A stretch of 64,000 bases of DNA from the NCBI RefSeq assembly GCF_000179615.1, contig NZ_AEDD01000004.1, forward strand, positions 1 to 64,000, written 5' to 3'. Shown piece after piece: positions 53,622 through 62,769 of this stretch. The notes under the pieces are model-generated. The model ran no database searches and had not been told where the DNA came from. It saw only the letters and a list, made by a program, of their open reading frames with translations. The translations under genes were made by a program, and so were the position numbers. Origin of the DNA: Paenibacillus curdlanolyticus YK9. Its GTDB lineage: Bacteria > Bacillota > Bacilli > Paenibacillales > Paenibacillaceae. Each line of letters opens with the position of its first letter. The first letter of the stretch is position 1.

Positions 53622-55551
53622 CAATGTTCGACGCAACGCGCGGGCTTACAGTTCCTTTATGCTGAGCAGCGCATTTATGGTCATGATCTTTTTCACTTAT
53701 GCCGTCTTCATGTTCCACCCGGGCATCGACCGCACGGCCATGGGCCAAACGACGCGAATGGGGATGACTGTCGCATCGACCATCGTCTATGTATTTGCCT
53801 TCTTCTTCGTGCTGTATTCAATCAGCGTCTTTCTCAAATCGCGCAACCGCGAATTCGGCATACTGATGATACTCGGAGCGCAGTCCAGACAGATCAATCT
53901 GCTTATTTTGCTGGAAAATATGCTGATCGGCCTCATTTCCATCGCGAGCGGCATCGCCAGCGGCCTGCTGCTCTCCAAGCTGTTCCTGCTCGTCAGCACG
54001 CGATTAATGGATATGGAGGAGCTCCCCTTCTATTGGCCGGTGAAAGCGATAGCGATAACCGCTGGCGCTTTTATCCTGCTATTTCTGGTCATCTCTGTGT
54101 TCACGCTGTTCTTCATCAGAAGCAGCCAAGCAATGGAGCTATTAACTGGCGGCAGCAAGCCTAAGAAAGCGCCGCGCGTCAACCTCTTCTTCGCACTGCT
54201 CGGCATCGCTTTGCTGGCGACGGGATACGCAGCGCTGCATTTGAAGTTCGTCGGCTCCCTATTCATTCCGATCGCAGCCTCGACCGGGATCGCAGGCACG
54301 TACTTTTTCTACTCCCAGCTATCCGTATGGTTCGTCCGCCTCGTGCAGAAGCGACGCAGGTTTACGTGGAAAGGAACGAATCTGCTGTGGGTTTCGGAGA
54401 TGAGCTACAAGCTCAAGGATAACGCCCGGATGCTCTTCCTCGTGACGGTCGTGACGTCGCTCGCGTGCATGAGCGTTGGCTTCGTCATCGCGACGCAGCA
54501 AACCATCCGTACGACTTTCGAGAGCAACCCGTTCGCTCTGTCCTATACGCCATACGAGAAAACGGATGACAAGACGGTTCAAACGGTTTTAAACGAAATC
54601 GACCACGAGCTGCAGGCGGTAAATCTGTCGTATCGAACAATTACCGTCCAAACGCTTAGCGTATCCATCGCGAATGGTCCATGGGGCAGTCTCGTAATGT
54701 CCGAGCAGCAATACAACAAGTTCGCAGCCGACATGCATGCGAAGCCGGCGCCTTCGTTAAAGGCTCAGGAAGCCTTGCTCGTTGTCAGCCCTGACTTTAA
54801 TAAAGGAAGCGCCAACTGGAAAACAATCGATATCGAAGCTGCAAGCAAAGGGGACCATGCTGCCAATCTATCATTGACCTATGAGCTGCGCACGGAACCG
54901 CTCGCTGCAGTCAACGGCAGCAATAAGCTGCTCGTTGTTAATGACGAAACCTTCTCGCAGCTGGCCAAGTCGAATGCGGATCAACAACGGCGTGGGGTCA
55001 GAACCTCCCATTTGTATCAATTGACGAACGCTGCCGGGATTCCTGATCGCCATGATCCCGAAACGGTAGCTGGGATCAAGATCGTCGAACAGAATGAAAC
55101 AATGAACAAGCAGGGCGAAGACAGAGGATTTATTCAAGCACGCGCAGACCTCTACTACATGCAGAAACAGACGTTCATGCTGCTAGACTTTATCGGCCTG
55201 TTCCTGGCGCTTATCTTCTCCCTCTCGTCAGCAAGCTTCCTCTACTTCAAGCTGTACAGCGAGCTCGCAACGGACGGCAAGATGTATCGCGCCTTGTCCA
55301 AAATCGGCCTTAGCAATCGTGAGATGAACCGATCCGCAACCCTTCAGATTGCGATCATCTTCTTCATTCCGATTGTCGTGTCCACCATTCAGACCTTCGT
55401 CGTGCTGAAGCCGATTTTATCGATGGTTCAAATCGCGCATGTGACCGCCCCTGTCCTGATCGCTTCAGCCGCTTTCCTCGTCATGCAGGCGATTTACTTT
55501 ATCATTGCGAGATCGCGCTACATTCGCTCGATTAATCGCATGATGGTTTAA
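53596..55551 (+). CDS. ABC transporter permease, BceB-like, 651 aa
   Basis: Large FtsX-type permease with ten predicted membrane helices. The N-terminus FPRFAFNNVRRNARAYSSFM is typical of BceB. Four-plus helices are followed by a large extracytoplasmic domain (about residues 330-540), which binds peptide antibiotics or lipid II cycle intermediates in the family, and then the last FtsX core. The start is GTG 53596 with GGGGAGG eight bases before; the ATG at 53590 is too close to that site, and the longer frame lies inside the ATPase gene. Expected role: resistance and sensing for a cell-wall-active peptide such as bacitracin. The actual peptide is unknown. Confidence 0.9.
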   Translation: MNFPRFAFNNVRRNARAYSSFMLSSAFMVMIFFTYAVFMFHPGIDRTAMGQTTRMGMTVASTIVYVFAFFFVLYSISVFLKSRNREFGILMILGAQSRQINLLILLENMLIGLISIASGIASGLLLSKLFLLVSTRLMDMEELPFYWPVKAIAITAGAFILLFLVISVFTLFFIRSSQAMELLTGGSKPKKAPRVNLFFALLGIALLATGYAALHLKFVGSLFIPIAASTGIAGTYFFYSQLSVWFVRLVQKRRRFTWKGTNLLWVSEMSYKLKDNARMLFLVTVVTSLACMSVGFVIATQQTIRTTFESNPFALSYTPYEKTDDKTVQTVLNEIDHELQAVNLSYRTITVQTLSVSIANGPWGSLVMSEQQYNKFAADMHAKPAPSLKAQEALLVVSPDFNKGSANWKTIDIEAASKGDHAANLSLTYELRTEPLAAVNGSNKLLVVNDETFSQLAKSNADQQRRGVRTSHLYQLTNAAGIPDRHDPETVAGIKIVEQNETMNKQGEDRGFIQARADLYYMQKQTFMLLDFIGLFLALIFSLSSASFLYFKLYSELATDGKMYRALSKIGLSNREMNRSATLQIAIIFFIPIVVSTIQTFVVLKPILSMVQIAHVTAPVLIASAAFLVMQAIYFIIARSRYIRSINRMMV

Positions 55552-55555
55552 CAAT

Positions 55556-55606
55556 GAAGAGGGTGTCCCGATAGCGTAAGCTTGGGGACACCCTCTTCAT
55601 TATTTT
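55556..55606 (+). terminator. Terminator of the Bce-like module
   Basis: GAAGAGGGTGTCCC pairs with GGGGACACCCTCTTC and is followed by a T-rich stretch, 5 bp past the permease stop. Confidence 0.88.
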
Positions 55607-55691
55607 GACTCCGCGTATCTCTCCCAACCGCTTCCGATTATTGATAGAATGGGCGCGCATTCCAGCATCATTGAGCGGGGCTCCGCGGCGC

Positions 55692-55874
55692 TAACGGACT
55701 CAGGAGCCCTTATCTGACCGAAATCGGGCATAATGGCGCGCTAACGGACCTAGCTGCCTCTATTTGGCCCATTTCTCCCCACGGGGCAGCAAAATGGCGA
55801 ACTAACGGCCGTGGGGTCCGTTACATTTGCAACTGGCGCGTTTGGAGCGTAATAGCGGCTTCTGTGGTCCGTTA
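55692..55874. repeat. Hairpin-repeat locus B (forward-forward-reverse-reverse)
   Basis: Four copies of the TAACGGACTCAGGAGCC family start at 55692 and 55742 (forward), 55801 and 55851 (reverse complement). Offsets 0, 50, 109 and 159 almost equal those of locus A (0, 50, 110, 160). The total length is 183 bp in both. The 300-bp gap between the Bce-like and amylase-type terminators otherwise holds nothing I can support. The copies are more diverged than in locus A, yet most stem pairs are kept. Confidence 0.85.
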
Positions 55875-55908
55875 AAAAAGGAAGATGTACCTATAAGCAC
55901 AGTGAACC

Positions 55909-55960
55909 AAAAAAAGACCCTCCGAACAGACCGCACTTGCCTTGTCTGTTCGGAGGGTTC
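55909..55960 (-). terminator. Terminator of the SLH-anchored GH13 gene
   Basis: ACCCTCCGAACAGAC pairs perfectly with GTCTGTTCGGAGGGT and is followed by T7 on the minus strand, 16 bp past the stop. Confidence 0.9.
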
Positions 55961-55975
55961 AATTTTTATCTCAGC

Positions 55976-58900
55976 TTATGGCGTGTAGCTCAGCAAACGG
56001 CTCAATACAACCGCTGCTTCCGCACGCGTCGTGTAGCTGCTTGGCTGCAGCTTGGAAGCTGCATCGCCGCGCAAAATTTTCGCCTGAAGGCTGTACAGCA
56101 TGCCTTCCTTCGCCCATGCGCTGACGCTTGCGCTATCGCCATACTGCGCTAGAATCGCTGCATCTGCTGGCGCAGCAGGCAGTTTGCCCAGTTTATCCAA
56201 TGCGCGAGCGATCATAACCGCCATCTCTTCACGCGTCACTTGCGCGTTCGGACGGAAATGCGTTGCATCTGCGCCGCTAACCAATCCCGCTTCATATGCC
56301 GCTGTAACCTCCGGTGCATACCATGCTCCGGCAAGCACGTCGCTGAATGGCGCTTTCGCTCCAGCCGATGCCTCCAAGCCGAGCGCACGCACCAGCAGCG
56401 CTGCGAATTCCGCACGCGTAACTTGGCCATTCGGGTTAAAGGTTGTAGCTGTGTTGCCGTTCACGATATGTTTTGCCGCCATTGCTTTAATGTCGTTCGC
56501 TGCCCAGAAGCTCGCGCTAACATCCGTGAAAGTTTTGTCGAACGTAAGAACCGCATACTTGCTGAAGTGATAAACATTCGCTGACAGCGAGCCGCTCAGG
56601 AACGTAATTTCTCCGTTGTCTGCGATGAAGTAAACGCCTTGCAGCTCGCTGCTCTTCTTCGCATCCACTGCGAAGGTCAACGCCACAGGATCCTTAAAGT
56701 GCGTCAGCACCTGTGCTTTTCCATCTGCGCCTACGTAGGATACCGTAAGCTCATACATCGAGCTGGACAAGCCAACTTTCGCTGCGCTCGAATTCGCCGC
56801 TTGCTTCAGAAGCTCATCCGCCTGCTTCGCAGGCACCAGCTTAATTGTAAGAACGATTTGGCCGCTCGTCGTCGAACTGCCTTTTGGCGCCAACGCCTGA
56901 AGATCAGCCAGAAGCGAAGATGGAAGCGTCACTTTCAGAGGTCCCGATGTGAATTCCAGAGCCGCGCTGCCCAGCAGCGTTGCCGCATTCGCTGGGAGAA
57001 CGACACGAAGATTCGTTGCGTTCGTCGTGCTGCCTTGGTCACCCGAGAGGCTTGGAACGGTGATCGACACCTTGCCGTCTGCCGGTTTCCCTTTCAGCTC
57101 CTGCTCAGCAACCGTTACCGTAGCCGTATCGTCGGATCCCACGATCGGCACGCCGCCACCGCCGCCAACGACTGTCGAGCCGCCGCTGCCAGCTGTCAGC
57201 ACGAATGTGCCGCCTTGATCGCGACCAGGAAGTGCTAACGTAACTTGTTTGTTGCTGGAAACCGTGTACTCCACGCCGCTGTAACGGTCCACAACGTTTT
57301 GGCCCGCTGCGAACGGTACATCGATTGTCACGCTCTTAGCCGTTGTTGTTGTGTTCAAACCAACAAGAACATGATCGCCCTGGTACGCTCTGTCGAATAC
57401 GAGGTAACCGTCGCTATCTCCCCCGGCTACTTTCGTGCGCGTTCCTTTTGCGAATACTTTGGAATAAGCTGCCCGAACCTGCAACAGCTTCTGATAATGC
57501 GCGTGCAGCGCTTGTTCTTCTACAGCCGCAGGGTCCGTTAATTTGTCCCATGCCATGTCATAACGATTCTCGTTGTAAATGCCATTGTCAAAGTCGCCTT
57601 TTCTACCCGATTGGCCCAGCTCTTCTCCGTAGTAGATTACCGGTTGGCCTTTAGCCGTAATTTGCAGAGCTGCCGCTACCTTGAGCATGCCTTTGTCGCC
57701 GCCAACGTGTTCGCTGAGGAAGCCTTCCTCATCATGGCTGCCCAGGAATTGGCCCATCGTCGCCGTGTTATCCATCAGCTCGTTACGATGCTCCATGTAG
57801 CTCTCTACATCCTCAATGCCGCCCTTAACGAACTGCTCTGCACGATTATTGAAGTCGAAATCAAGCAGGGAATCCATCGAACCGGAACGAAGCGCTCCAC
57901 CTTGGTTATCGATGCTCGCCCCGTAGTTTTCGGCAATCATCTTGAATTTCGGATTGATTTGCGTCAGTGCGTTTTTGAACGCCTTCCACGTCGTATCCTC
58001 AACATGCTTGTATGTGTCTATACGGAAGAAGTCAATTGTATCGCCGCGATCCGTCTTCGCACGCTCCAGCCATGAGGTTTGCCATTCAATAATTTTAGCA
58101 CGCACAGCCGGATCCTCAGTCTTAAAGTCTGGAAGGCCCGCAAGCTCTCCCTTCACCTCGTCCATGCTGCCATCCGTACGAAGCATACCGTCGAAACGCG
58201 CTTTATCGTCTGCCGAAACGTTCGGATTCGTGTCGCCTGGCTTTAAGCCGTAGCCGGTATGGTTCAGTACAACGTCAACCATAATTTTAATGCCTTTGTC
58301 ATGCGCCGTATCGATTAATTGTTTGAACGTATTCAAGTCGCCCAGATGCTCGTCGAGCGCCTCAAAGTTTTTAGCCCAATAGCCGTGGTACCCATACTGC
58401 TTAATCGTTGTGCTTTGGTTAAAGTCGTTGTTGTCTACGATTGGCGAAATCCAAACCGTATTAATGCCCAGATCTTTCAAGTAATCCAGCTTCTCGATAA
58501 GACCTTTGAAGTCGCCTCCGTGATAAGCTTCAAGCGCTGTCTTATCGACATTGAAGTTATTCGTGTCATCGCCATCATTGAATCGGTCTGTCAGCAAGAA
58601 ATAGATTCGTGCTTCATCCCAGTCAAAGTCAAGCGCGCCAACGGATTGCCGTGCTTTCACGGTCACTGTAATCGTGCTCGCATGCTTGTTGCCGTACTGA
58701 TCGATCGCAACGATCGGTACGATCTTGTCGCCTGCCGGAATGCTGTCCGCTACTGCGACCGTCCCCTGCATCAGCTCCTGATCAATCTGGAACTTCGCCG
58801 GTCCGCCCAGCGACGTCAGATCCAAGTAAACTTCGCGATACGAAACCGTCGCTTGGGACGCCAGATTTACCGTCACTACTGCATTCTCATTGGATGAGAT

Positions 58901-61030
58901 TGCTTGCGGCGATGCAGCTCCGCTAACGGCAACTGCCGGATTGTAATATTCGAATGTCGATACGCCATTCGTCGTGTTTTTCGGATCGTTCACTTCAGTC
59001 GTTGCGCCGTTACGCGTAACTAAGAACGAATACGTATAAGAGCCATCTTGCAGGCCGGACAAAGTATAATCAAAATATTGTTTGTCCGCCCGATATGTCA
59101 TGTCGTACGTTTGCGTTTGATTGCCGTGCGTCACTTTCACTTGTACGCCTGTAATCGTGTCCATCTGATTGTCGTTGTACAGCTGCTCGTCGCGATAGAA
59201 GAACGTCACTTTCCCGTCATTAAACAGCGGACCTGTTACGTTAGGGACAACATTGACTGCCAATTGGCCGCTTGTTACCGTTGCTTTCGTTATAATTTGA
59301 TCCAATGGCGCTTCGACATAACGGTCCGTGTTCATGTCCGTCTCTACCCAATCGCCCTTCCTTACCTTGAAGCCCATACGGGACGTCGTGTCGCTAATTT
59401 CAATCCGGGCAACCGCAACACCATTTTCGATTTTGTCAAAATCGATGCGGTCATTCTTTGCGCCTGTTCCCCACACCCACAAGTTCCAGTCCGTATAGTC
59501 CTGATCCGCTCGTACGTAAGTCAATTCAATATAACGCTTAACAGGTGGATGAGCTTTAGCATCTAGTGCGGAAGCCCGGTCATAGTACACATCAGGCTTC
59601 TTCTCAAGCATCCATGCATCTACAGAAGTCTCGCCAGCGGGCACCGTGATCACATGCGTCAAGTCCTGCGAAGACCATTCGCCTGGGCGTTGAATCGCAG
59701 AAATCGAATCAAACGGCAGCTTGATCTGCACCGTTACGAAGCCATCTGCATCAGTCCCCGTAAAGTCATATTCCGTGCCGCCCATATAACCATTGAAAAT
59801 CCAGTTGTCCCAGTTTGTCATGTTGCCATCATATCGATAGTAATGAAGATTGAACGTATACATCTTGTCTTGAATCGTAATTTGCTTCTTCGCTTGCTTG
59901 CCGCCTTCATCCGCGACCACCGTTACAGAATCATTCGTTTGCACCACATACGAAGGATCAACCGTTAACGTCGAGCCGGTAATCGAGACGCCCGGCTTGT
60001 TTTGCTCCAGCGACCATGTTGGCGTAATATCGCTTACATTGCCCGAAGGATCAACGAGCTGCGCGCTCAGCGCGACCGATCCGCCCTTCTCGATGTCGTT
60101 AGCGGAATTGATTCGGATGCCAGGTACATGCACCACCGAGTTGCCATTGCTGCTAAGTTGGTTCAGCGGGTCTGTGAACGCATTGTTCCAGCTGCCCGAT
60201 ACAGGCACGAACTTATATTCATACGTGCCTGGCGTAAGGTTTTGCGTAACGCTAAATACGCCGTTGGCATCTTTGGTCATCGGTATGCCGTGATTGTCCC
60301 ATCCGTTCATACCGCCAACGAGATTTAGCGTTGGGCCTGTTTCCGTCTTGTTGTTGAAGGTAACGCTTCCATCCGGGTTGATAACAGGGCTTTGCAGCAC
60401 TTGGCCAACGATGTTTACCGTCTTCGTAGCGGTAAAGCCGTTATACGTTGCCGTAATGTCCGCTGGACCTGTGGCTGCGTTGCCTGCAACGACCAACTTG
60501 CCGTTAGCGATGCTCAAGCCCGGCGCACTTACCGATAAAGTCGGCGCGAACTGCTCGTCTGCATTGCCTGTGAAATAAGTCGCCGTGATAGCGGTTTCAG
60601 TACCGAGCGCAAACTCGTCTGGCGTGTTGAATCTCACGCCGGGAACCGACAATCCCGCATTCGGGCCGTTCCTAACCTGGTTGGAATCGTCTCCCTTCCA
60701 AGTACCTCCGTCGATCGTGAATCCATAGCCGTACCATCCTGCAGGCACCTCTCGGGTTACCGACCAGACGTTGTTCGCACCGGAAGTAAGCGGAATGAGT
60801 TCTGCCCAGTTTTTATAAAATTCCCCTTTAACCTCAGCGGTTGATTCGTTGCCGTCGCCTTGGTAGTTAAACGTGACATTAGCGCCTGTGCCCGTCGCAT
60901 TGGACGCGCCAATGACTAGGCTCTGAACGCCTGACGCCGCTTGTACGGCAAGACCGCCCCCGACCAACTGCCCGATCGTCATAACCAGTACGACGATTGC
61001 TGCGATGAATGCTCTACTCTTTCTTCTCAA
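55976..61030 (-). CDS. Secreted SLH-anchored GH13 alpha-glucanase (amylase/pullulanase type), about 1684 aa
   Basis: Signal peptide (RRKSRAFIAAIVVLVMTIGQ ... AVQAAS). Then come two starch-binding-like modules (about 30-130 and 225-330; LNLVGGMNGWDNHGIPMTKD) and two CBM41/PUD-like modules (about 390 and 500; NWDNWIF, WNLWVW). A GH13 barrel spans about 805-1245: DVVLNHTG, FFRIDTYKHV (nucleophile aspartate near 1005), MIAENYG (acid/base glutamate) and SHDEE at region IV, where NHD is usual. A Gly-rich linker, a beta domain and three SLH domains (about 1500-1680) anchor it to the wall. Start: TTG at 61030 behind GGAGAGAGGG. It degrades starch or pullulan outside the cell; bond specificity cannot be read. 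Confidence 0.88.
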   Translation of the reverse strand: MRRKSRAFIAAIVVLVMTIGQLVGGGLAVQAASGVQSLVIGASNATGTGANVTFNYQGDGNESTAEVKGEFYKNWAELIPLTSGANNVWSVTREVPAGWYGYGFTIDGGTWKGDDSNQVRNGPNAGLSVPGVRFNTPDEFALGTETAITATYFTGNADEQFAPTLSVSAPGLSIANGKLVVAGNAATGPADITATYNGFTATKTVNIVGQVLQSPVINPDGSVTFNNKTETGPTLNLVGGMNGWDNHGIPMTKDANGVFSVTQNLTPGTYEYKFVPVSGSWNNAFTDPLNQLSSNGNSVVHVPGIRINSANDIEKGGSVALSAQLVDPSGNVSDITPTWSLEQNKPGVSITGSTLTVDPSYVVQTNDSVTVVADEGGKQAKKQITIQDKMYTFNLHYYRYDGNMTNWDNWIFNGYMGGTEYDFTGTDADGFVTVQIKLPFDSISAIQRPGEWSSQDLTHVITVPAGETSVDAWMLEKKPDVYYDRASALDAKAHPPVKRYIELTYVRADQDYTDWNLWVWGTGAKNDRIDFDKIENGVAVARIEISDTTSRMGFKVRKGDWVETDMNTDRYVEAPLDQIITKATVTSGQLAVNVVPNVTGPLFNDGKVTFFYRDEQLYNDNQMDTITGVQVKVTHGNQTQTYDMTYRADKQYFDYTLSGLQDGSYTYSFLVTRNGATTEVNDPKNTTNGVSTFEYYNPAVAVSGAASPQAISSNENAVVTVNLASQATVSYREVYLDLTSLGGPAKFQIDQELMQGTVAVADSIPAGDKIVPIVAIDQYGNKHASTITVTVKARQSVGALDFDWDEARIYFLLTDRFNDGDDTNNFNVDKTALEAYHGGDFKGLIEKLDYLKDLGINTVWISPIVDNNDFNQSTTIKQYGYHGYWAKNFEALDEHLGDLNTFKQLIDTAHDKGIKIMVDVVLNHTGYGLKPGDTNPNVSADDKARFDGMLRTDGSMDEVKGELAGLPDFKTEDPAVRAKIIEWQTSWLERAKTDRGDTIDFFRIDTYKHVEDTTWKAFKNALTQINPKFKMIAENYGASIDNQGGALRSGSMDSLLDFDFNNRAEQFVKGGIEDVESYMEHRNELMDNTATMGQFLGSHDEEGFLSEHVGGDKGMLKVAAALQITAKGQPVIYYGEELGQSGRKGDFDNGIYNENRYDMAWDKLTDPAAVEEQALHAHYQKLLQVRAAYSKVFAKGTRTKVAGGDSDGYLVFDRAYQGDHVLVGLNTTTTAKSVTIDVPFAAGQNVVDRYSGVEYTVSSNKQVTLALPGRDQGGTFVLTAGSGGSTVVGGGGGVPIVGSDDTATVTVAEQELKGKPADGKVSITVPSLSGDQGSTTNATNLRVVLPANAATLLGSAALEFTSGPLKVTLPSSLLADLQALAPKGSSTTSGQIVLTIKLVPAKQADELLKQAANSSAAKVGLSSSMYELTVSYVGADGKAQVLTHFKDPVALTFAVDAKKSSELQGVYFIADNGEITFLSGSLSANVYHFSKYAVLTFDKTFTDVSASFWAANDIKAMAAKHIVNGNTATTFNPNGQVTRAEFAALLVRALGLEASAGAKAPFSDVLAGAWYAPEVTAAYEAGLVSGADATHFRPNAQVTREEMAVMIARALDKLGKLPAAPADAAILAQYGDSASVSAWAKEGMLYSLQAKILRGDAASKLQPSSYTTRAEAAVVLSRLLSYTP

Positions 61031-61062
61031 GCGTATCCCTCTCTCCAACATGTAATGGTACT

Positions 61063-61076
61063 TGCAAACGTTTGCA
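61063..61076. promoter_or_regulatory. cre/LacI-type operator upstream of the GH13 gene
   Basis: The perfect 14-bp palindrome TGCAAACGTTTGCA satisfies the CcpA cre pattern (TGNAANCG...CA). It also resembles operators of maltose-type LacI regulators. It lies 33 bp upstream of the start codon, where a bound repressor would block transcription. Confidence 0.7.
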
Positions 61077-61146
61077 TAATTGCAAAACAGAAACCCACGA
61101 CAAAGTAGCCTCTCGCCAACTCCAACCGCCACCAACGGGCAGAACA

Positions 61147-61192
61147 CAAAACAACCCCGTTTCTCCTCTGAAGGAAAAACGGGGTTGTTTTT
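61147..61192 (-). terminator. Terminator of the MFS gene
   Basis: AAAACAACCCCGTTT pairs with AAACGGGGTTGTTTT and is flanked by A and T runs. It separates the MFS gene from the GH13 gene. Confidence 0.88.
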
Positions 61193-61288
61193 AAAACACC
61201 AAGTGTTCTAAAAAGCATAGCCCTCATATTGTCATAAACAATCTGTAGGTAGTTGTTACTATTATCATACCATTAATATGAATAAAGT

Positions 61289-62596
61289 CTAGTACCGGCG
61301 AATCGGTTTTAGCCAAATAATTGCCGCAATGCCGACCAGCAGCAAGCATAGGCCTTGCGCCCCTAGCACAACATGGGCGCCGAACACGTCAGCAAGGGCC
61401 GAGGATAGGAGAAGGCCAATCGACGGCGCGACGCCCGTAATCGAACCGAGCGTGCCATAAACTCTGCCTTGCATATCGTTAGGCACCTCTGAGCGCAGAA
61501 TGATCTGCATCATCATCGAACAGAATGCGAAGAGCATGCCCCCTAGCAAAATGAGCGGTAGCGCCGACACAGCATTAGACAACATTGCGATAATAACGTA
61601 TACGGGCCCTAGCGTAACTACGCCGGTAAACACCCACCAGCCCTTGCGGCCAAGCTTGGAGCCAAGCGCCATAATGATTCCCGCGCCGATTAGATAACCT
61701 AGCGGCACGCACATCTCGATCAGCCCGAACGCGATCGGGCCAGCCTTCCACTCCTTGATTGCAACGACCTGGATAAGCATAAGCGAGGACATGAACAACA
61801 GAATAATAAGCGGATTCAAAATGACAATGGAACGCGTAAGCGGATCCTTGCGGATATAAGCTAGCCCAAGCTTAAGCTCCGTCCATAACGATTTCTTCTC
61901 CTTTGCGCTGCCAGGCGCTTCTTCGGCGGATTGGAAAGGTCCTGCCGAGGTAGCCGGTTCATCCGGCGTCGATTGGAACGGCCCCGCCAAAATCACGCAC
62001 AATGCGGAGAAGAAAAACGTAGCCGCATTAAACACCATCGCCCACACGCCGCCGAAGGTCGCGACCGCTACGCCAGCTAACGCAAGTCCCGAAATGCGGG
62101 CAATATTGTCGGTCAAGTATACGGCACTGGTCGCTTGCTCGATCCTCCCCTTACCCGCAAGCTTCGTAATGGAGGCATGGAACGACGGTCCTTGGAACAG
62201 GCCAGCGAATGCCGAAATGCATATTAACGCCAGTATCGCCGCGAACGGCAAATGGAACGCATACATGAACAGTGCCAATACGCAGGCCACAACCCCGCGA
62301 GACAGATCCGACAGCAGCATAAGCTTGCGGCGGCTCATCCTGTCTGCAACTGTTCCGGCAATAGAGCCGAACAAAACGCTAATCAGCGTGTAGGAAACTA
62401 GAATAAACGCCATCCGCTTCGCGCTTCCGGTCGTTTGCAGCACCCAAAGGCTTAATGCAATACCGCTAAAGCAGTCCCCGAATACGGCGACCAAATTTCC
62501 TGTCAAAATCGAAACGAATGGCCGATTGCGCCAAAGCGGCCGATCGCCTCCTGCCAGGACCGCATCTCGTCTCTCGAGCGCCTGCATCGTTTCCAT
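61289..62596 (-). CDS. MFS exporter (MefA/enterobactin-exporter-like), 435 aa
   Basis: Twelve-helix MFS protein of the MFS_3 group: RPFVSILTGNLVAVFGDCFS at the first helix, GSIAGTVADRMSRRKLMLLS as motif A near 90, and FAGLFQGPSFHASITKLAGK. A hydrophilic central loop of about 40 residues holds a twice-occurring AGPFQS segment. The start is ATG 62596 behind GAGGTGA; a GTG three codons upstream is less likely. A consensus-like promoter and a 22-bp palindrome precede it, and it is divergent from a LacI-type repressor. Probably a drug or macrolide-type efflux pump under that repressor's control. Confidence 0.85.
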   Translation of the reverse strand: METMQALERRDAVLAGGDRPLWRNRPFVSILTGNLVAVFGDCFSGIALSLWVLQTTGSAKRMAFILVSYTLISVLFGSIAGTVADRMSRRKLMLLSDLSRGVVACVLALFMYAFHLPFAAILALICISAFAGLFQGPSFHASITKLAGKGRIEQATSAVYLTDNIARISGLALAGVAVATFGGVWAMVFNAATFFFSALCVILAGPFQSTPDEPATSAGPFQSAEEAPGSAKEKKSLWTELKLGLAYIRKDPLTRSIVILNPLIILLFMSSLMLIQVVAIKEWKAGPIAFGLIEMCVPLGYLIGAGIIMALGSKLGRKGWWVFTGVVTLGPVYVIIAMLSNAVSALPLILLGGMLFAFCSMMMQIILRSEVPNDMQGRVYGTLGSITGVAPSIGLLLSSALADVFGAHVVLGAQGLCLLLVGIAAIIWLKPIRRY

Positions 62597-62630
62597 GCCT
62601 CTCACCTCATCTGCATAATTAGATTAACCG

Positions 62631-62652
62631 GTAACTTAACCGGTTAAGTTAC
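62631..62652. promoter_or_regulatory. 22-bp perfect palindrome, operator of the MFS gene
   Basis: The half-site GTAACTTAACC is followed directly by its exact reverse complement. A further partial copy (TTAACCGGTAA, 62624-62634) overlaps its downstream side. It begins 5 bp downstream of the -10 hexamer, over the expected transcription start, so it should work by repression. The central CCGG with TTAA flanks fits LacI-type regulators. Confidence 0.75.
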
Positions 62653-62656
62653 GTTC

Positions 62657-62685
62657 AGTATAGGTGATTGATTTTCTGTTGTCAA
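62657..62685 (-). promoter_or_regulatory. MFS gene promoter
   Basis: On the minus strand TTGACA (62685-62680) and TATACT (62662-62657) are 17 bp apart, a near-perfect sigma-A promoter. Confidence 0.8.
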
Positions 62686-62703
62686 CTATCCCCGCGCCCA
62701 AAA

Positions 62704-62732
62704 TTGACACCATCTCGTCCCCCTTATATGAT
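62704..62732 (+). promoter_or_regulatory. LacI-type gene promoter
   Basis: TTGACA and TATGAT are separated by 17 bp, 37 bp upstream of the start codon. Confidence 0.8.
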
Positions 62733-62769
62733 GAGAATACTTATGTCACGGAATTGGAGGACGCCGTTC

